DNA from: Hyphomicrobiales bacterium
Lineage (GTDB): Bacteria > Pseudomonadota > Alphaproteobacteria > Rhizobiales > Devosiaceae
DNA length: 43,347 nucleotides
Assembly: GCA_900470445.1 (NCBI GenBank)
Contig: UCAU01000088.1
Span: forward strand, 1-43,347
Direction: 5' to 3'
Shown: positions 1 through 7,848 of the stretch, in pieces
How positions within the stretch are numbered: position 1 is the stretch's first letter
Layout of the letters: every line of letters starts with the position of its first letter
Made by a program: the position numbers and the translations under genes
Notes under the pieces: model-generated
What the model was told of the DNA's origin: nothing
The model's input: only the letters and a program-made list of their open reading frames with translations
Database searches by the model: none

Positions 1-239
1 CCATCTCCCCCTTCCGCCCCCGCCGCTGGCGCGGCGCCATCCTGGGCAACCGGGCCGAAGTCAAGTTCATCACCCGCGAAGCCGCCAAGCGGCCGGTGAG
101 CGCCGTCGCCGACAATGTGGAATTCCAGAACGTCCTCGAAGTCACCATCCGCGAAGATCGCGACAGCGGCGTCACCCTGCTCTTCGATCCTGGCACCAGC
201 CTCGAAGAACGCGTACTGAGCGAACAGTTCCGGTACTAG
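1..239 (+). CDS. nadK: NAD kinase, C-terminal fragment (5' end outside window)
   Basis: The reading frame is open from base 3 to a TAG at 237-239 and gives 78 residues of a protein that begins upstream of the window. NAD kinase phosphorylates NAD to NADP with ATP in the cytoplasm. The visible part matches the family's C-terminal beta-sandwich: an ISPFRPRRWRGAIL stretch, then KRPVSAVADN, a short run of beta strands, and the ending LLFDPGTSLEERVLSEQF, which is very typical of rhizobial NAD kinases. The catalytic GGDG and NE motifs lie in the missing N-terminal part and cannot be checked. A long imperfect palindrome follows the stop codon and may end transcription. Confidence 0.9.
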   Translation, partial: ISPFRPRRWRGAILGNRAEVKFITREAAKRPVSAVADNVEFQNVLEVTIREDRDSGVTLLFDPGTSLEERVLSEQFRY

Positions 240-249
240 CGAGGGCACG

Positions 250-386
250 AGGACCAGTCGATATTCAGCTCAGGCTGAGCCGAAAGTGACGGTTTTCGAG
301 AACCGGAGCGCAGCGTGCATCAGTACGTGAGCACCGGAAGCGGAGAAAACTGGCACTTGCAGGCCAGCATCAGCTGAATTGGTCCT
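250..386. repeat. Long imperfect palindrome (REP/MITE-like intergenic element)
   Basis: Two arms of about 60 bases face each other around a short centre near 319-328. The outer ends are AGGACCA at 250-256 and its complement TGGTCCT at 380-386. ATTCAGCT at 263-270 pairs with AGCTGAAT at 372-379, and the inner arms (roughly 282-297 and 344-360) pair with few mismatches. The element fills the gap between the nadK end and the stop of the convergent DUF2336 gene, so a folded transcript could terminate either gene. The pattern resembles interspersed elements common in alphaproteobacterial genomes, which is inference because copy number cannot be seen here. Confidence 0.75.
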
Positions 387-1587
387 AAGCAGCCGGCAAA
401 GCCGCCTGCTCAGCCCAATCCAGCGCTACTATGCGCCGTTCGCCCGCTTCCTGCGCAAAAGCCGACATGACGCCCTCTGCCGCCTTGCGGGCCAAAGCCA
501 CGTTCTGCTCGCTGAGATAGGCAAACGCCTCTTCCAGTTCCTCGGGAATGACCCCGCCATATTCGGCAATCAGCCCCTCGGTTAGCGCCGATACCACCAG
601 ATGCCGCGCCGCCGCATCATCGGCCAGGTCCGTCGCCCGGGCATGCCCGATCAGCCTTACGATCAAGTCCCGCATTGCCGGCCCCATGCCGCAGCGCACC
701 AGCAGCGCATTGATCGTTCCCCGGCTCCCCGCCTCGAGCACGCTAAACACCTTGTCGCGCGGCGATTGGCTGAGTTCGGCCACGCAATTGGCAAAGAACA
801 TCACATGCCCCGTGACCATGGCATGCAGTAGCACGCGCATATTGAGCCGGTCGCTGGCGATCAGCTCGGCGGCATAGCCGGTCCCCGGGTTGATCGCCTC
901 GCGCTCGCCAATGGCCGAAATCGCCGTATCCACGCTATCGCGCAGCAACCGATTGAGGCGCTCGGGCGCCACCGCCCCCTTGACGATCCGGGCGCCACGC
1001 ATGGCCTCCATAGCCTGCTGCACCAGCAATAGCCGCGCCCCCGCCGGCAGGTCCTGCCGCCGCAGCAAGGCGCCGCGCATCTGCGCATCCGCACCACGAT
1101 CGGCCACCAGCCGGTCAAGGCACGCCGCGCCAATCGATAAATCCGTCCGCGCCAGCAATTTCAGTGTCATCTGCCGATGCTCGCGGCCGATCAATGCATC
1201 GACCAGCCGGGCGCTGAGCTTTTGCCGCTGGCTGATAGCGATCAGCAGGTCCGCCTCCCCCTGGCGTACCACCGGCATCATGTCCGCATCGATCAGCACC
1301 GGCGAATATTGCAGCACGGCCCGGGCAATCACCCCGCTATCGTGCAGCAACGCCATGATGATCGGGCGCGGCGCCTCGGCCGAATGCAGCAGACCATAGG
1401 CCAGCGCAGCACGCACCTTGACGGAGGGGTCTTCGAGAAACCGGAACAGCACGGCATAAAGCGCGGCATGCTCATCGGCAGGACCATGGTGATTGAGATA
1501 AGCGCTCGCCGCCATATAGGCCGCCTGCCCGCGCTCTTCGCTATCGGGCGACTGCGCCAGCCAGAGGAACTCGTTATACTCAACCAT
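385..1587 (-). CDS. DUF2336 family protein
   Basis: This is a 400-residue, mostly helical cytoplasmic protein. It looks like the DUF2336 family, which is widespread in alphaproteobacteria and has no settled function. The N-terminal half reads as HEAT-like helical pairs (around residues 10-200, including EDPSVKVRAALAYGLL). The second half contains the alanine- and leucine-rich stretches usual for the family. I chose the ATG at 1587 (MVEYNEF) over an upstream TTG at 1614, because the extra nine residues do not look like family sequence. No catalytic motif or membrane segment is visible. The gene is convergent with nadK, and its stop lies inside the outer edge of the palindromic element. Confidence 0.75.
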   Translation of the reverse strand: MVEYNEFLWLAQSPDSEERGQAAYMAASAYLNHHGPADEHAALYAVLFRFLEDPSVKVRAALAYGLLHSAEAPRPIIMALLHDSGVIARAVLQYSPVLIDADMMPVVRQGEADLLIAISQRQKLSARLVDALIGREHRQMTLKLLARTDLSIGAACLDRLVADRGADAQMRGALLRRQDLPAGARLLLVQQAMEAMRGARIVKGAVAPERLNRLLRDSVDTAISAIGEREAINPGTGYAAELIASDRLNMRVLLHAMVTGHVMFFANCVAELSQSPRDKVFSVLEAGSRGTINALLVRCGMGPAMRDLIVRLIGHARATDLADDAAARHLVVSALTEGLIAEYGGVIPEELEEAFAYLSEQNVALARKAAEGVMSAFAQEAGERRIVALDWAEQAALPAA

Positions 1588-1694
1588 GCCACACCCCGGA
1601 GCAACTAAGGGCAAGATTAAGCGGCAAGTTTTAAGGAACGGTTCACCATAAAAATTTACGCACGTTCAGCAGTCGCAAGAACGGCTTTTGGCAG

Positions 1695-1850
1695 TCAGAG
1701 CATGCTGGAGGCCAGGTCGAACAGGCTGATCGCGCCATATCCTGCGGCTACAACAATCAACCAGGCGGCAATTGCCATCCCGGTGAGCATCCAGCCTCGT
1801 GGTATTCCGCGCCCTGCTTCGACTTCCCCCCGAGTAGTCGATCTGGCCAT
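1695..1850 (-). CDS. Small single-span membrane protein, unknown
   Basis: This is a 51-residue frame with an ATG at 1850 and a TGA at 1695-1697. About 20 charged, Arg-rich residues (MARSTTRGEVEAGRGIPRGW) are followed by one clear transmembrane helix (LTGMAIAAWLIVVAAGYGA) and a short tail. A weak purine-rich site (GAAAG) lies directly before the ATG. The residue pattern of its helix resembles the small membrane protein at 6300-6503 (A-x-AAW, then AG, aromatic, A). The competing frames over the same bases (1666-1857 minus, 1702-1905 plus) look unstructured. Function is unknown, and because of its size the gene call is only moderately sure. Confidence 0.5.
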   Translation of the reverse strand: MARSTTRGEVEAGRGIPRGWMLTGMAIAAWLIVVAAGYGAISLFDLASSML

Positions 1851-1936
1851 CTTTCAATCCATCGGTTCGCTAGCGCCCGAATTGTTTTTAGAATCGCTCA
1901 GCTAGAGCAGATTCATCCCAACGGGTTTACAGTTCA

Positions 1937-1961
1937 ATCAGTCTCACTCCCAATGACTGAT
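1937..1961. other. 7-bp inverted repeat in the 1851-2154 intergenic stretch
   Basis: ATCAGTC (1937-1943) and GACTGAT (1955-1961) are perfect complements separated by 11 bases, upstream of the small membrane protein gene that reads leftward from 1850. It could be a protein-binding site or chance. Apart from this and the hairpins at 2015-2111, I see nothing gene-like between 1851 and 2154. Confidence 0.3.
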
Positions 1962-2014
1962 AAATTCTAAATGCTCGGACCAAAGCTCCGTTCCGCTATC
2001 ACAGGTGGAGAGCT

Positions 2015-2057
2015 ACCATTCGGTTCCCTCCCCTTTGTGGGGAGGGAACCGAATGGT
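2015..2057. repeat. Perfect 19-bp stem hairpin (REP-like)
   Basis: A 19-base arm (2015-2033) is exactly complementary to 2039-2057, with a five-base loop TTTGT. The C-rich/G-rich core (CCCTCCCC...GGGGAGGG) resembles the GC-rich extragenic hairpins common in Hyphomicrobiales. It sits between the 3' end of the transglycosylase gene (reads left, ends at 2155) and the start of the next leftward gene, so it may act as a terminator as well as a repeat. Confidence 0.75.
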
Positions 2058-2111
2058 GGGGTGCTGCGGCCACCAAACGCTCAGTGCTTATGGGTATCTC
2101 AACACCCCACC
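2055..2111. repeat. Second inverted repeat next to the 19-bp hairpin
   Basis: GGTGGGGTG (2055-2063) is complementary to CACCCCACC (2103-2111), with a 39-base interval. It begins inside the end of the previous hairpin, so the two together form a compound element of about 100 bases. A further CCCCCACAAGGG string near 2117-2130 is a degenerate inverted copy of the first hairpin's core. Confidence 0.55.
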
Positions 2112-2154
2112 CTCAATCCCCCACAAGGGCAGACCAAGGCTCGCCTATCGTCCC

Positions 2155-2958
2155 CTACCGCGCATAAAGCTGCGTGAAGAACGCGGCCCCTTCCTCCGGC
2201 AAATTCAGCGGCGACTTCGCCGCCCCCTCAGCCTCGGTGCGGAACAATCCCGTAAACGACATGTTCTCCGGCGAGAACCGCGAGGCAACAACCGGCGCGT
2301 CCGGCTTAGTCCCACTCATCTGCTGCGCGGTAAATGTCGCCGCCGGCTGGCTACCGTCATGCTTGGCCACCAGCGATTGATAGACCTCACGGATCGTCCG
2401 CGCTCTTCCATCGCTGTAAAAGATCGCCTTGTTGGCCGCCGCCTGCTTGGGAAACAACTGCGCCGCGATCTGATCCGGGTTTTGCAGCCCGGCCGTGAAC
2501 ATGCGTTCCGCCCCCTGCGCCCCCAGAAAATGCGCAATATACAGTTCGCCCGCGCTCGGCATCCGCCCGAACCGAGCGCTCAGATAATCGCCATTGCTCT
2601 TGGTGAAAGCCGCCGCCAGATCCGCCGCCATTTGCGGATCTTCGCGCAGCTTGAGAATGGCCGCCTTCTGCGCCGGGTCGCGCACGGTGTAGTCCCCGTT
2701 CGCGTTCACTTCGATGGCATTGGCATATTGGCCATAGCCCAGCCGCGGCCCCTCTTGCTTGAGCACCTGCAGCCAGGTCGATCCAAGAAACTGGAAAAGC
2801 CCGACCGCCGAAGAGGTCTGCGCCTTGGCCTGCGGGTTGAGGCTGCTTTCGCGCATGGCGGTCTGCAGCAGATAGTCGAAATCCACCCCATTCCTGTCGC
2901 CCGCAGCGGTCAGGACATAGGCCAGGCTTTGCGGCACTGAAATGGGTTGCACGCCCAT
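2155..2958 (-). CDS. Lytic transglycosylase (SLT-like domain) protein
   Basis: This 267-residue protein has a lysozyme-like transglycosylase domain at about residues 10-140. The expected catalytic glutamate is E37 in AMRESSLNP, followed by the GLFQFLGSTW motif that in this family shapes the glycan-binding cleft. Such enzymes cleave the MurNAc-GlcNAc bond of peptidoglycan with 1,6-anhydro product formation. The C-terminal half (about 140-267) is not a recognised domain. There is no signal peptide or lipobox at the N-terminus, so export would need another route, or the enzyme may work with a machine such as a flagellum or secretion apparatus. That placement is inference. The ATG at 2958 has GGGTGAG a few bases upstream. 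Confidence 0.8.
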   Translation of the reverse strand: MGVQPISVPQSLAYVLTAAGDRNGVDFDYLLQTAMRESSLNPQAKAQTSSAVGLFQFLGSTWLQVLKQEGPRLGYGQYANAIEVNANGDYTVRDPAQKAAILKLREDPQMAADLAAAFTKSNGDYLSARFGRMPSAGELYIAHFLGAQGAERMFTAGLQNPDQIAAQLFPKQAAANKAIFYSDGRARTIREVYQSLVAKHDGSQPAATFTAQQMSGTKPDAPVVASRFSPENMSFTGLFRTEAEGAAKSPLNLPEEGAAFFTQLYAR

Positions 2959-3025
2959 CCAAAACTCACCCGGGGAATCGCTCGCGTTTAGAAAGCGCTA
3001 ATTCAGGTTAATGTCGCGTTAACTA

Positions 3026-3607
3026 TTATTGACCCGACCAATAGGTCACAACATCGTCAAGCACCGGCCGCGGGCGATCTTCGATCCGCGTCGTGGGCGT
3101 GCCGATATGCACAAATCCGACAAACCGCTCGCCTGGCCTCGCCCCCAGCGCCTGCGCGGCCTCGGCGTCATAGGCATACCACCGGGTCACCCAATGCGCT
3201 GCATAGCCCAGCGCATTGGCCGCATGCACCAGGTTGAATGCCACATTGCCGGCCGAGATCAACTGCTCGAATTCGGGAATCTTGGGATGCTCTGCCGCCG
3301 TCGAAATCACGCCGATGGTCAGAGGCGCCGGCAGAAAGCGCTGCCGCTCCACATCCAGTTCAGCGTCAGTAAGGGCAGGATTCTTGGTCTTAGCGATATC
3401 GGCCAGCACGGTCCCTGCCCGCCGCCGCTCATCGCCCACGAACAGCACCAGCCGCCATGGCGCCAGCTTGCCATGGTCGGGCACGCGCGTACCGATGGTC
3501 AGCAGCGTTTTGAGTTCGTCCGCACTCGGCCCCGGCTCGACCAGAAAGGCCGGGCCGACCGAACGGCGCGTCAGCAGGTAGTCAACAAGGGCGGCATTGG
3601 CAGGCAT
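3026..3607 (-). CDS. Nitroreductase family protein
   Basis: This is a 193-residue flavin-dependent nitroreductase-fold protein. The N-terminal LLTRRSVGPAFL carries the typical RRS phosphate-binding motif for FMN. Next come TRVPDHGKLAPWRLV, matching the family's P-S/D-x-x-N/K-x-Q/P-W-x-F region, then ISAGNVAFNLVHAANALGYAAHWVTRW and a C-terminal GFVHIGTP segment. The length fits the small YdjA-like group. These enzymes reduce nitro compounds or other electron acceptors with NAD(P)H, and the physiological substrate cannot be read from sequence. The start is set at ATG 3607 because AGGAG lies six bases before it. An ATG at 3613 touches that site directly, and a longer frame to 3712 lacks family sequence. 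It appears to be transcribed alone. Confidence 0.85.
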   Translation of the reverse strand: MPANAALVDYLLTRRSVGPAFLVEPGPSADELKTLLTIGTRVPDHGKLAPWRLVLFVGDERRRAGTVLADIAKTKNPALTDAELDVERQRFLPAPLTIGVISTAAEHPKIPEFEQLISAGNVAFNLVHAANALGYAAHWVTRWYAYDAEAAQALGARPGERFVGFVHIGTPTTRIEDRPRPVLDDVVTYWSGQ

Positions 3608-3822
3608 GTTCATCTCCTGATCGTGCCGGAGCAATACAAGTCGCAGCCCGTCGCGGCCAGCCCATTCACATAAAATCGCTTGGCGCAGAGCCTCGCCGGT
3701 TCCCAATTGCACTGGGCTGTGACACAGCTTCTCCCCAATCGCTGCCTATCACGGCCCGATTGCGAGTCGGTGGCAGCGCACTAAGTTACGCCGCCTTGCT
3801 GACCGCTGCTGGGGTATTCGAT

Positions 3823-4797
3823 ATGCGTTTTGGGCCATTGATGGCGATCCTGCTGGGTGTTTTCGCATTGGCGCAGCCAATTGTGCCGCTCGCCATCGCA
3901 CCGGCATTCGCTCAGGACGCCGAAATACCGCCCATGCCGCGACCACGGCCGGATCGCGACGGCCGCCCGGCCATCACGCCGCCCGAGGTTTCGCCCGATA
4001 ATCCCGCCACCGAAGCCATCACGGCCGTCACCTCGGCCCCCCAGCCGGTGACCCTCACCGCGCTCATCACGCCCGACAGCGCCCCCATCACCGAGGGGCT
4101 GGTTTGGCGCATTTTCGATGCGACACCTGCCGCCAATGGCGAAATCGCCATGGCTGCCAAATCCGAGGATGGCACCGCCAGGCTCTCACTACCGCCCGGC
4201 GAATATCTCGTGCACATCGCCTATGGACGCGCCCAGATCAGCGACACGCTCACCGTCAACCCCGGCGACAATCAGAAAACCTACATCCTGGAAGCCGGCG
4301 CCCTGCGCCTCAACGCGGCTGTCACCGGCGACATTCCCATTCCGCCCGATCTGCTGAGCTTTGAAATCTTCACCTCCGGCGACGAAGCCACCCGCACCCC
4401 GGTCGCGCAAGGCGTGCAGCCCAATGAAATCGTCACGATCAATTCGGGCACCTACCACGTGGTCTCCCATTTCGGCGCCATCAATGCCGTGGTGCGCGCC
4501 GACCTGCAGGTCGAGCCGGGCCAATTAACCGACGCCACGCTCTATCACCTGGCGAGCCAGGTCTCGTTCAAGCTGGTATCCGAAGCCGGCGGCGAGGCCA
4601 TCGCCGATGTCGACTGGACCATCAAGACCAGCGACGGCGCCACCATCTTCACCGAGCTGGGCGCCTTCCCCACCACCGTGCTCGCCGAGGGCACCTATCT
4701 CGTCCTCGCCAAGCAGGGCGACCAGGTGTTCAACCGCGAATTCGAGGTCAAACCCGGCCCGCCGCAGGATATCGAAGTGCTGACGACGGCGTTCTGA
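3823..4797 (+). CDS. Secreted protein with repeated beta-sandwich-like segments, unknown function
   Basis: This 324-residue exported protein starts at ATG 3823 with a signal peptide (basic MRFG, a long hydrophobic core, cleavage near APAFAQ). A Pro/Arg-rich linker (PPMPRPRPDRDGRP) follows, then three or four beta-rich segments of 60-80 residues. Each has a pattern like SLPPGEYLVHIAYG, INSGTYHVVSHFG or LAEGTYLVLAKQG, that is, a G-x-Y-x-V edge strand as in PEGA or carboxypeptidase-regulatory-like folds. No catalytic motif is visible. It is probably periplasmic or surface located. An upstream frame extends to 3760, but starting there would bury the signal peptide. It is convergent with ugd, with only two bases between the stop codons. 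Confidence 0.7.
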   Translation: MRFGPLMAILLGVFALAQPIVPLAIAPAFAQDAEIPPMPRPRPDRDGRPAITPPEVSPDNPATEAITAVTSAPQPVTLTALITPDSAPITEGLVWRIFDATPAANGEIAMAAKSEDGTARLSLPPGEYLVHIAYGRAQISDTLTVNPGDNQKTYILEAGALRLNAAVTGDIPIPPDLLSFEIFTSGDEATRTPVAQGVQPNEIVTINSGTYHVVSHFGAINAVVRADLQVEPGQLTDATLYHLASQVSFKLVSEAGGEAIADVDWTIKTSDGATIFTELGAFPTTVLAEGTYLVLAKQGDQVFNREFEVKPGPPQDIEVLTTAF

Positions 4798-4799
4798 TT

Positions 4800-6146
4800 C
4801 TATTCGGCCGCCGTGGTCAGCCCCACATGGGCGCCTGAATCCTCGGGTCGGCCAATGCTGCTATAGGCAAAACCAGCAGCTTCCACCTCGTGGCGGCGAT
4901 AGACGTTTCGCAGATCGACCAGCACCGGGCTAACCATTGCTGCCTTGACGCGCGCCAGATCGAGCGAGCGGAACGCATTCCATTCGGTGACCAGCGCCAC
5001 GCAATGCGCCCCCGCCACCGCGTCATAGGCATCGCTGCAATATTCGACGCCATCGATCACCGAGCGGGCCATTTCCATGCCCTCCGGGTCAAAGGCGCGA
5101 ATGCTCGCGCCCGCGTCCTTGAGCGTCTGGATGATGGCGATGGACGGCGCATCACGCATGTCATCGGTATTCGGCTTGAATGTCAGCCCCAATATGGCGA
5201 CCGTCTTGCCCCGCACGTCACCATGCAGCGCCGCAATCACCTTGCGCCCCATGGCTCGCTTGCGCTGGTCGTTGACCGCCACGGTGGTTTCCACCAGCCG
5301 CATCGGCGCGCCATAGTCCTGACCGGTCTTGGCCAGTGCCAGCGTGTCCTTGGGAAAGCACGAGCCGCCATAGCCTGGCCCGGCATTGAGGAATTTCGAG
5401 CCGATCCGGTTGTCGGCACCGATGCCCCGCGCCACTTCCTGCACATCCGCCCCGGTCTTTTCGCATAGGTCGGCAATCTCGTTGATGAAGGTGATCTTCA
5501 TCGCCAGAAACGCATTGCCCGCATATTTGATCAGTTCGGCCGTGCGCCGGCCGGTAAACATCATCGGCGCCTGATTGAGATAGAGCGGGCGGTAAACCTC
5601 GGTCATCACCGGACGCGCCCGCTCGTCTTCCAGCCCGACCACGATCCGGTCCGGCCGCTTGAAATCCTCGATCGCCGCCCCTTCCCGCAGGAATTCGGGG
5701 TTGGAAACCACCACGATATCGGCATCCGGACGCGTTTCCCGCATGATCCGCTCAACTTCGTCGCCAGTGCCCACCGGTACGGTCGATTTGGTGACCACCA
5801 CGGTAAATCCCTGCGCCGCCTTGGCGATTTCCCGCGCGGCGGCGTAAACATAGCTCAAGTCGGCATGTCCGTCGCCGCGCCGCGACGGCGTTCCCACCGC
5901 CACGAACACCACATCGGCCGCCGCCACCGCCGGCGCCAATTGCGTGGTAAATTGCAGCCGTCCGGCCGAGGCATTGGTTGCAACCAGCGCATCCAGGCCC
6001 GGCTCGAAAATCGGGATGATCCCCTGCTCCAGCGCGGCGATCTTTTGCTCGTTCAGATCGACGCAAACCACGTCATGGCCGAAATCGGCAAAGCAGGCGC
6101 CACTCACCAACCCGACATAGCCCGAGCCGATCATTGCGATGCGCAT
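4800..6146 (-). CDS. ugd: UDP-glucose 6-dehydrogenase
   Basis: This enzyme oxidises UDP-glucose to UDP-glucuronate with two NAD+ and feeds acidic exopolysaccharide synthesis. The protein is 448 residues, a normal family length. The N-terminal Rossmann fold begins MRIAMIGSGYVGLVSG with the NAD-binding G-x-G-x-x-G. The central helical region has LIKYAGNAFLAMKITF (K207, N211), and the catalytic cysteine is C263 in GYGGSCFPKD. The C-terminal UDP-binding domain starts near GKTVAILGLTFKPNTDD. The ATG at 6146 is preceded by AAGGTG about nine bases upstream. Its product is the substrate of the 4-epimerase encoded at 41869-42879, so the pair could supply both UDP-glucuronate and UDP-galacturonate. Confidence 0.95.
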   Translation of the reverse strand: MRIAMIGSGYVGLVSGACFADFGHDVVCVDLNEQKIAALEQGIIPIFEPGLDALVATNASAGRLQFTTQLAPAVAAADVVFVAVGTPSRRGDGHADLSYVYAAAREIAKAAQGFTVVVTKSTVPVGTGDEVERIMRETRPDADIVVVSNPEFLREGAAIEDFKRPDRIVVGLEDERARPVMTEVYRPLYLNQAPMMFTGRRTAELIKYAGNAFLAMKITFINEIADLCEKTGADVQEVARGIGADNRIGSKFLNAGPGYGGSCFPKDTLALAKTGQDYGAPMRLVETTVAVNDQRKRAMGRKVIAALHGDVRGKTVAILGLTFKPNTDDMRDAPSIAIIQTLKDAGASIRAFDPEGMEMARSVIDGVEYCSDAYDAVAGAHCVALVTEWNAFRSLDLARVKAAMVSPVLVDLRNVYRRHEVEAAGFAYSSIGRPEDSGAHVGLTTAAE

Positions 6147-6299
6147 TGTTCAAACACCTTCAAGACGATAGTGCGCCAAAGACAGAAATTGACTTTGACA
6201 CGACATGTTTTACCGCATGGTGACAAGACTAATGCAAGTCACGATGCAAATAAATCGGTCTTGTGTTCTATGGTGAAGCGCGGCGGGTTCAGGCCCGGT

Positions 6300-6503
6300 T
6301 CAGATCAAGCCGAGCAATCTGGCGGCGAACCAGCCGGCACCCAATAGCAGCGCCCATGCCGCCAGGGCGCAAGCCAGGATGATATAGGCCCGGTTACGCA
6401 GCACTGGAATAGTGCTCCGCCTGATCCCGGCTTCGCCCAGCCGGATGGAAACTGATCGTGGGTATGGTACGGCCCGTGTTGGCGCGTTTCCCGGATTGGC
6501 CAT
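6300..6503 (-). CDS. Small single-span membrane protein, unknown
   Basis: This 67-residue frame has an excellent ribosome binding site: GGAGG, seven bases before ATG 6503. About 40 polar, Arg-rich residues precede one transmembrane helix (AYIILACALAAWALLLGAGW) and a short hydrophobic tail. The N-terminal part would lie in the cytoplasm by the positive-inside rule. It is divergent from the glycosyltransferase gene at 6730 and lies upstream of ugd on the same strand, 153 bases away, so cotranscription with ugd is possible. Its helix resembles that of the 51-residue protein at 1695-1850. Function is unknown. Confidence 0.65.
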   Translation of the reverse strand: MANPGNAPTRAVPYPRSVSIRLGEAGIRRSTIPVLRNRAYIILACALAAWALLLGAGWFAARLLGLI

Positions 6504-6566
6504 GCCGCAGCCTCCAAGTTTTTCATTTACGGCTCAGGTAAATATGGCTTATTGGCAATAAAATGA

Positions 6567-6576
6567 CCTGATCAGG
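6567..6576. promoter_or_regulatory. 10-bp palindrome in divergent promoter region
   Basis: CCTGATCAGG is a perfect palindrome in the 226-base AT-rich gap between the divergent genes starting at 6503 and 6730. The trinucleotide core GATC recurs nearby (6598-6601). It may be an operator. Confidence 0.3.
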
Positions 6577-6622
6577 GCAGTGCAAAACCCATAAACTGAT
6601 CATCTCTACTCGGAATTTACGC

Positions 6623-6636
6623 AAATCAGCTGATTT
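6623..6636. promoter_or_regulatory. 14-bp perfect palindrome, candidate operator
   Basis: AAATCAGCTGATTT reads the same on both strands. It lies about 95 bases upstream of the rightward glycosyltransferase start and 120 bases from the leftward small-protein start, a usual place for a dimeric regulator site. An AATAATTC octamer follows at 6654-6661. Confidence 0.4.
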
Positions 6637-6729
6637 TTCGGTGCGTTAAGTCGAATAATTCAATCAACTTCCCCGCTGGCCAATTGTGGCGGGAAGCAGG
6701 AAAATAGATCTATTCTCACGCGGGGATGC

Positions 6730-7848
6730 ATGAGCCGGGTAGTCTTCATCATCAATTCCCTCACCGGTGGCGGCGCGGAGCGCATCATGGCGCGTTTGCT
6801 GTCGCACTCGGCCCAGGCCTCGGGCGGGCGCGAACTCCACCTGGTCCTGCTCGATGATGAGCCTTCGGCCTATCCCGTCCCCACCAATGTCACCCTGCAT
6901 CAGCTCGATACCAAGGGCTCCATGCCCGGCGGCCTTGCCGAGCTCTGGCGCGTAATCGGGGAGATCAAGCCTGACATCTGCGTGAGCTTTCTCACCCGCT
7001 CGAACCTGCTGGCCATCCTGATCTGCCGCCTCAAGGGCATCCGCTGCGTCATCAGCGAGCGGGTCAACACCTCCAGCCATCATCCCAAATCCTTCAGCGG
7101 TTATCTGGCGCGGGTATTGACCTGGCTGGGCTATCGCCATGCCAACAACGTCATCGCCGTCTCGGCCGGCATTGCCCAGGACCTGAGCGACAATTACGGC
7201 GTTCCGCCCGCCCAGATCGCGGTCATTCCCAATCCTGTCGATGGCGACTTCATCCGCCAGCGCGGCGCCGACCCACTTCCGCTCGATTATGCCCGCCCGC
7301 TCATCGTCGGCATGGGCCGGCTGGTGCCCAACAAGAATTTTGCGTTGCTGATCGATGCCTTCGCCCGCTGGGGCGGCTCGGGCAGCCTGGTCATTCTAGG
7401 TGAAGGCCCGCTCAAGCAGGCGCTGGAAACCCAGATTGCTGACCTCGGCCTCACCGGCAAGGTGTTCCTGCCCGGCTTTGCCAACAATCCCTTCGCCTTG
7501 ATCAAGGCGGCCGATTGCTATGTCCTGCCCTCTAATGGCGAGGGCTTTCCCAATGGGCTGGTCGAAGCCATGTGCCTAGGCACACCGGTCATCTCGACCA
7601 ATTGCCATTCCGGGCCAGCCGAAATCCTCGATGACCGCAGCTATTTCGAGGTCGGCGACGTGACCGATTGCAAGTATGGCATTCTGGTTCCCACCAACGA
7701 GCCCGATGCCCTGGCGCGAGCGCTCGCCACTGCCCTGGCGCCCGGCCAATACGACGTGTTGCAGAGAAAATCCCTGGCCGGCGCGGCGCGATACGATCTC
7801 AACGCCACCATCGCCACCTATTGGCGTGCTATTGCAGGCGCAAAATAG
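6730..7848 (+). CDS. Glycosyltransferase family 4 protein
   Basis: This 372-residue GT-B fold enzyme would add a sugar from a nucleotide donor to the growing lipid-linked repeat unit at the cytoplasmic face. The N-terminal acceptor domain opens VVFIINSLTGGGAERIM, the glycine-rich start typical of GT4. A linker carries VIPNPVD, and the donor domain begins VGMGRLVPNKNF. The E-x7-E motif is E271/E279 in GEGFPNGLVEAM. The same helix runs on into GTPVIST, which binds the donor nucleotide. The exact sugar cannot be deduced. The last 20 bases overlap the convergent glycosyltransferase gene. The ATG at 6730 has a modest GGGG site upstream. Confidence 0.9.
   Translation: MSRVVFIINSLTGGGAERIMARLLSHSAQASGGRELHLVLLDDEPSAYPVPTNVTLHQLDTKGSMPGGLAELWRVIGEIKPDICVSFLTRSNLLAILICRLKGIRCVISERVNTSSHHPKSFSGYLARVLTWLGYRHANNVIAVSAGIAQDLSDNYGVPPAQIAVIPNPVDGDFIRQRGADPLPLDYARPLIVGMGRLVPNKNFALLIDAFARWGGSGSLVILGEGPLKQALETQIADLGLTGKVFLPGFANNPFALIKAADCYVLPSNGEGFPNGLVEAMCLGTPVISTNCHSGPAEILDDRSYFEVGDVTDCKYGILVPTNEPDALARALATALAPGQYDVLQRKSLAGAARYDLNATIATYWRAIAGAK

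Noticed and set aside
1971..2177. Short open frames across the hairpin element
   Set aside because: They read through an inverted repeat, lack ribosome sites and have no protein-like pattern.
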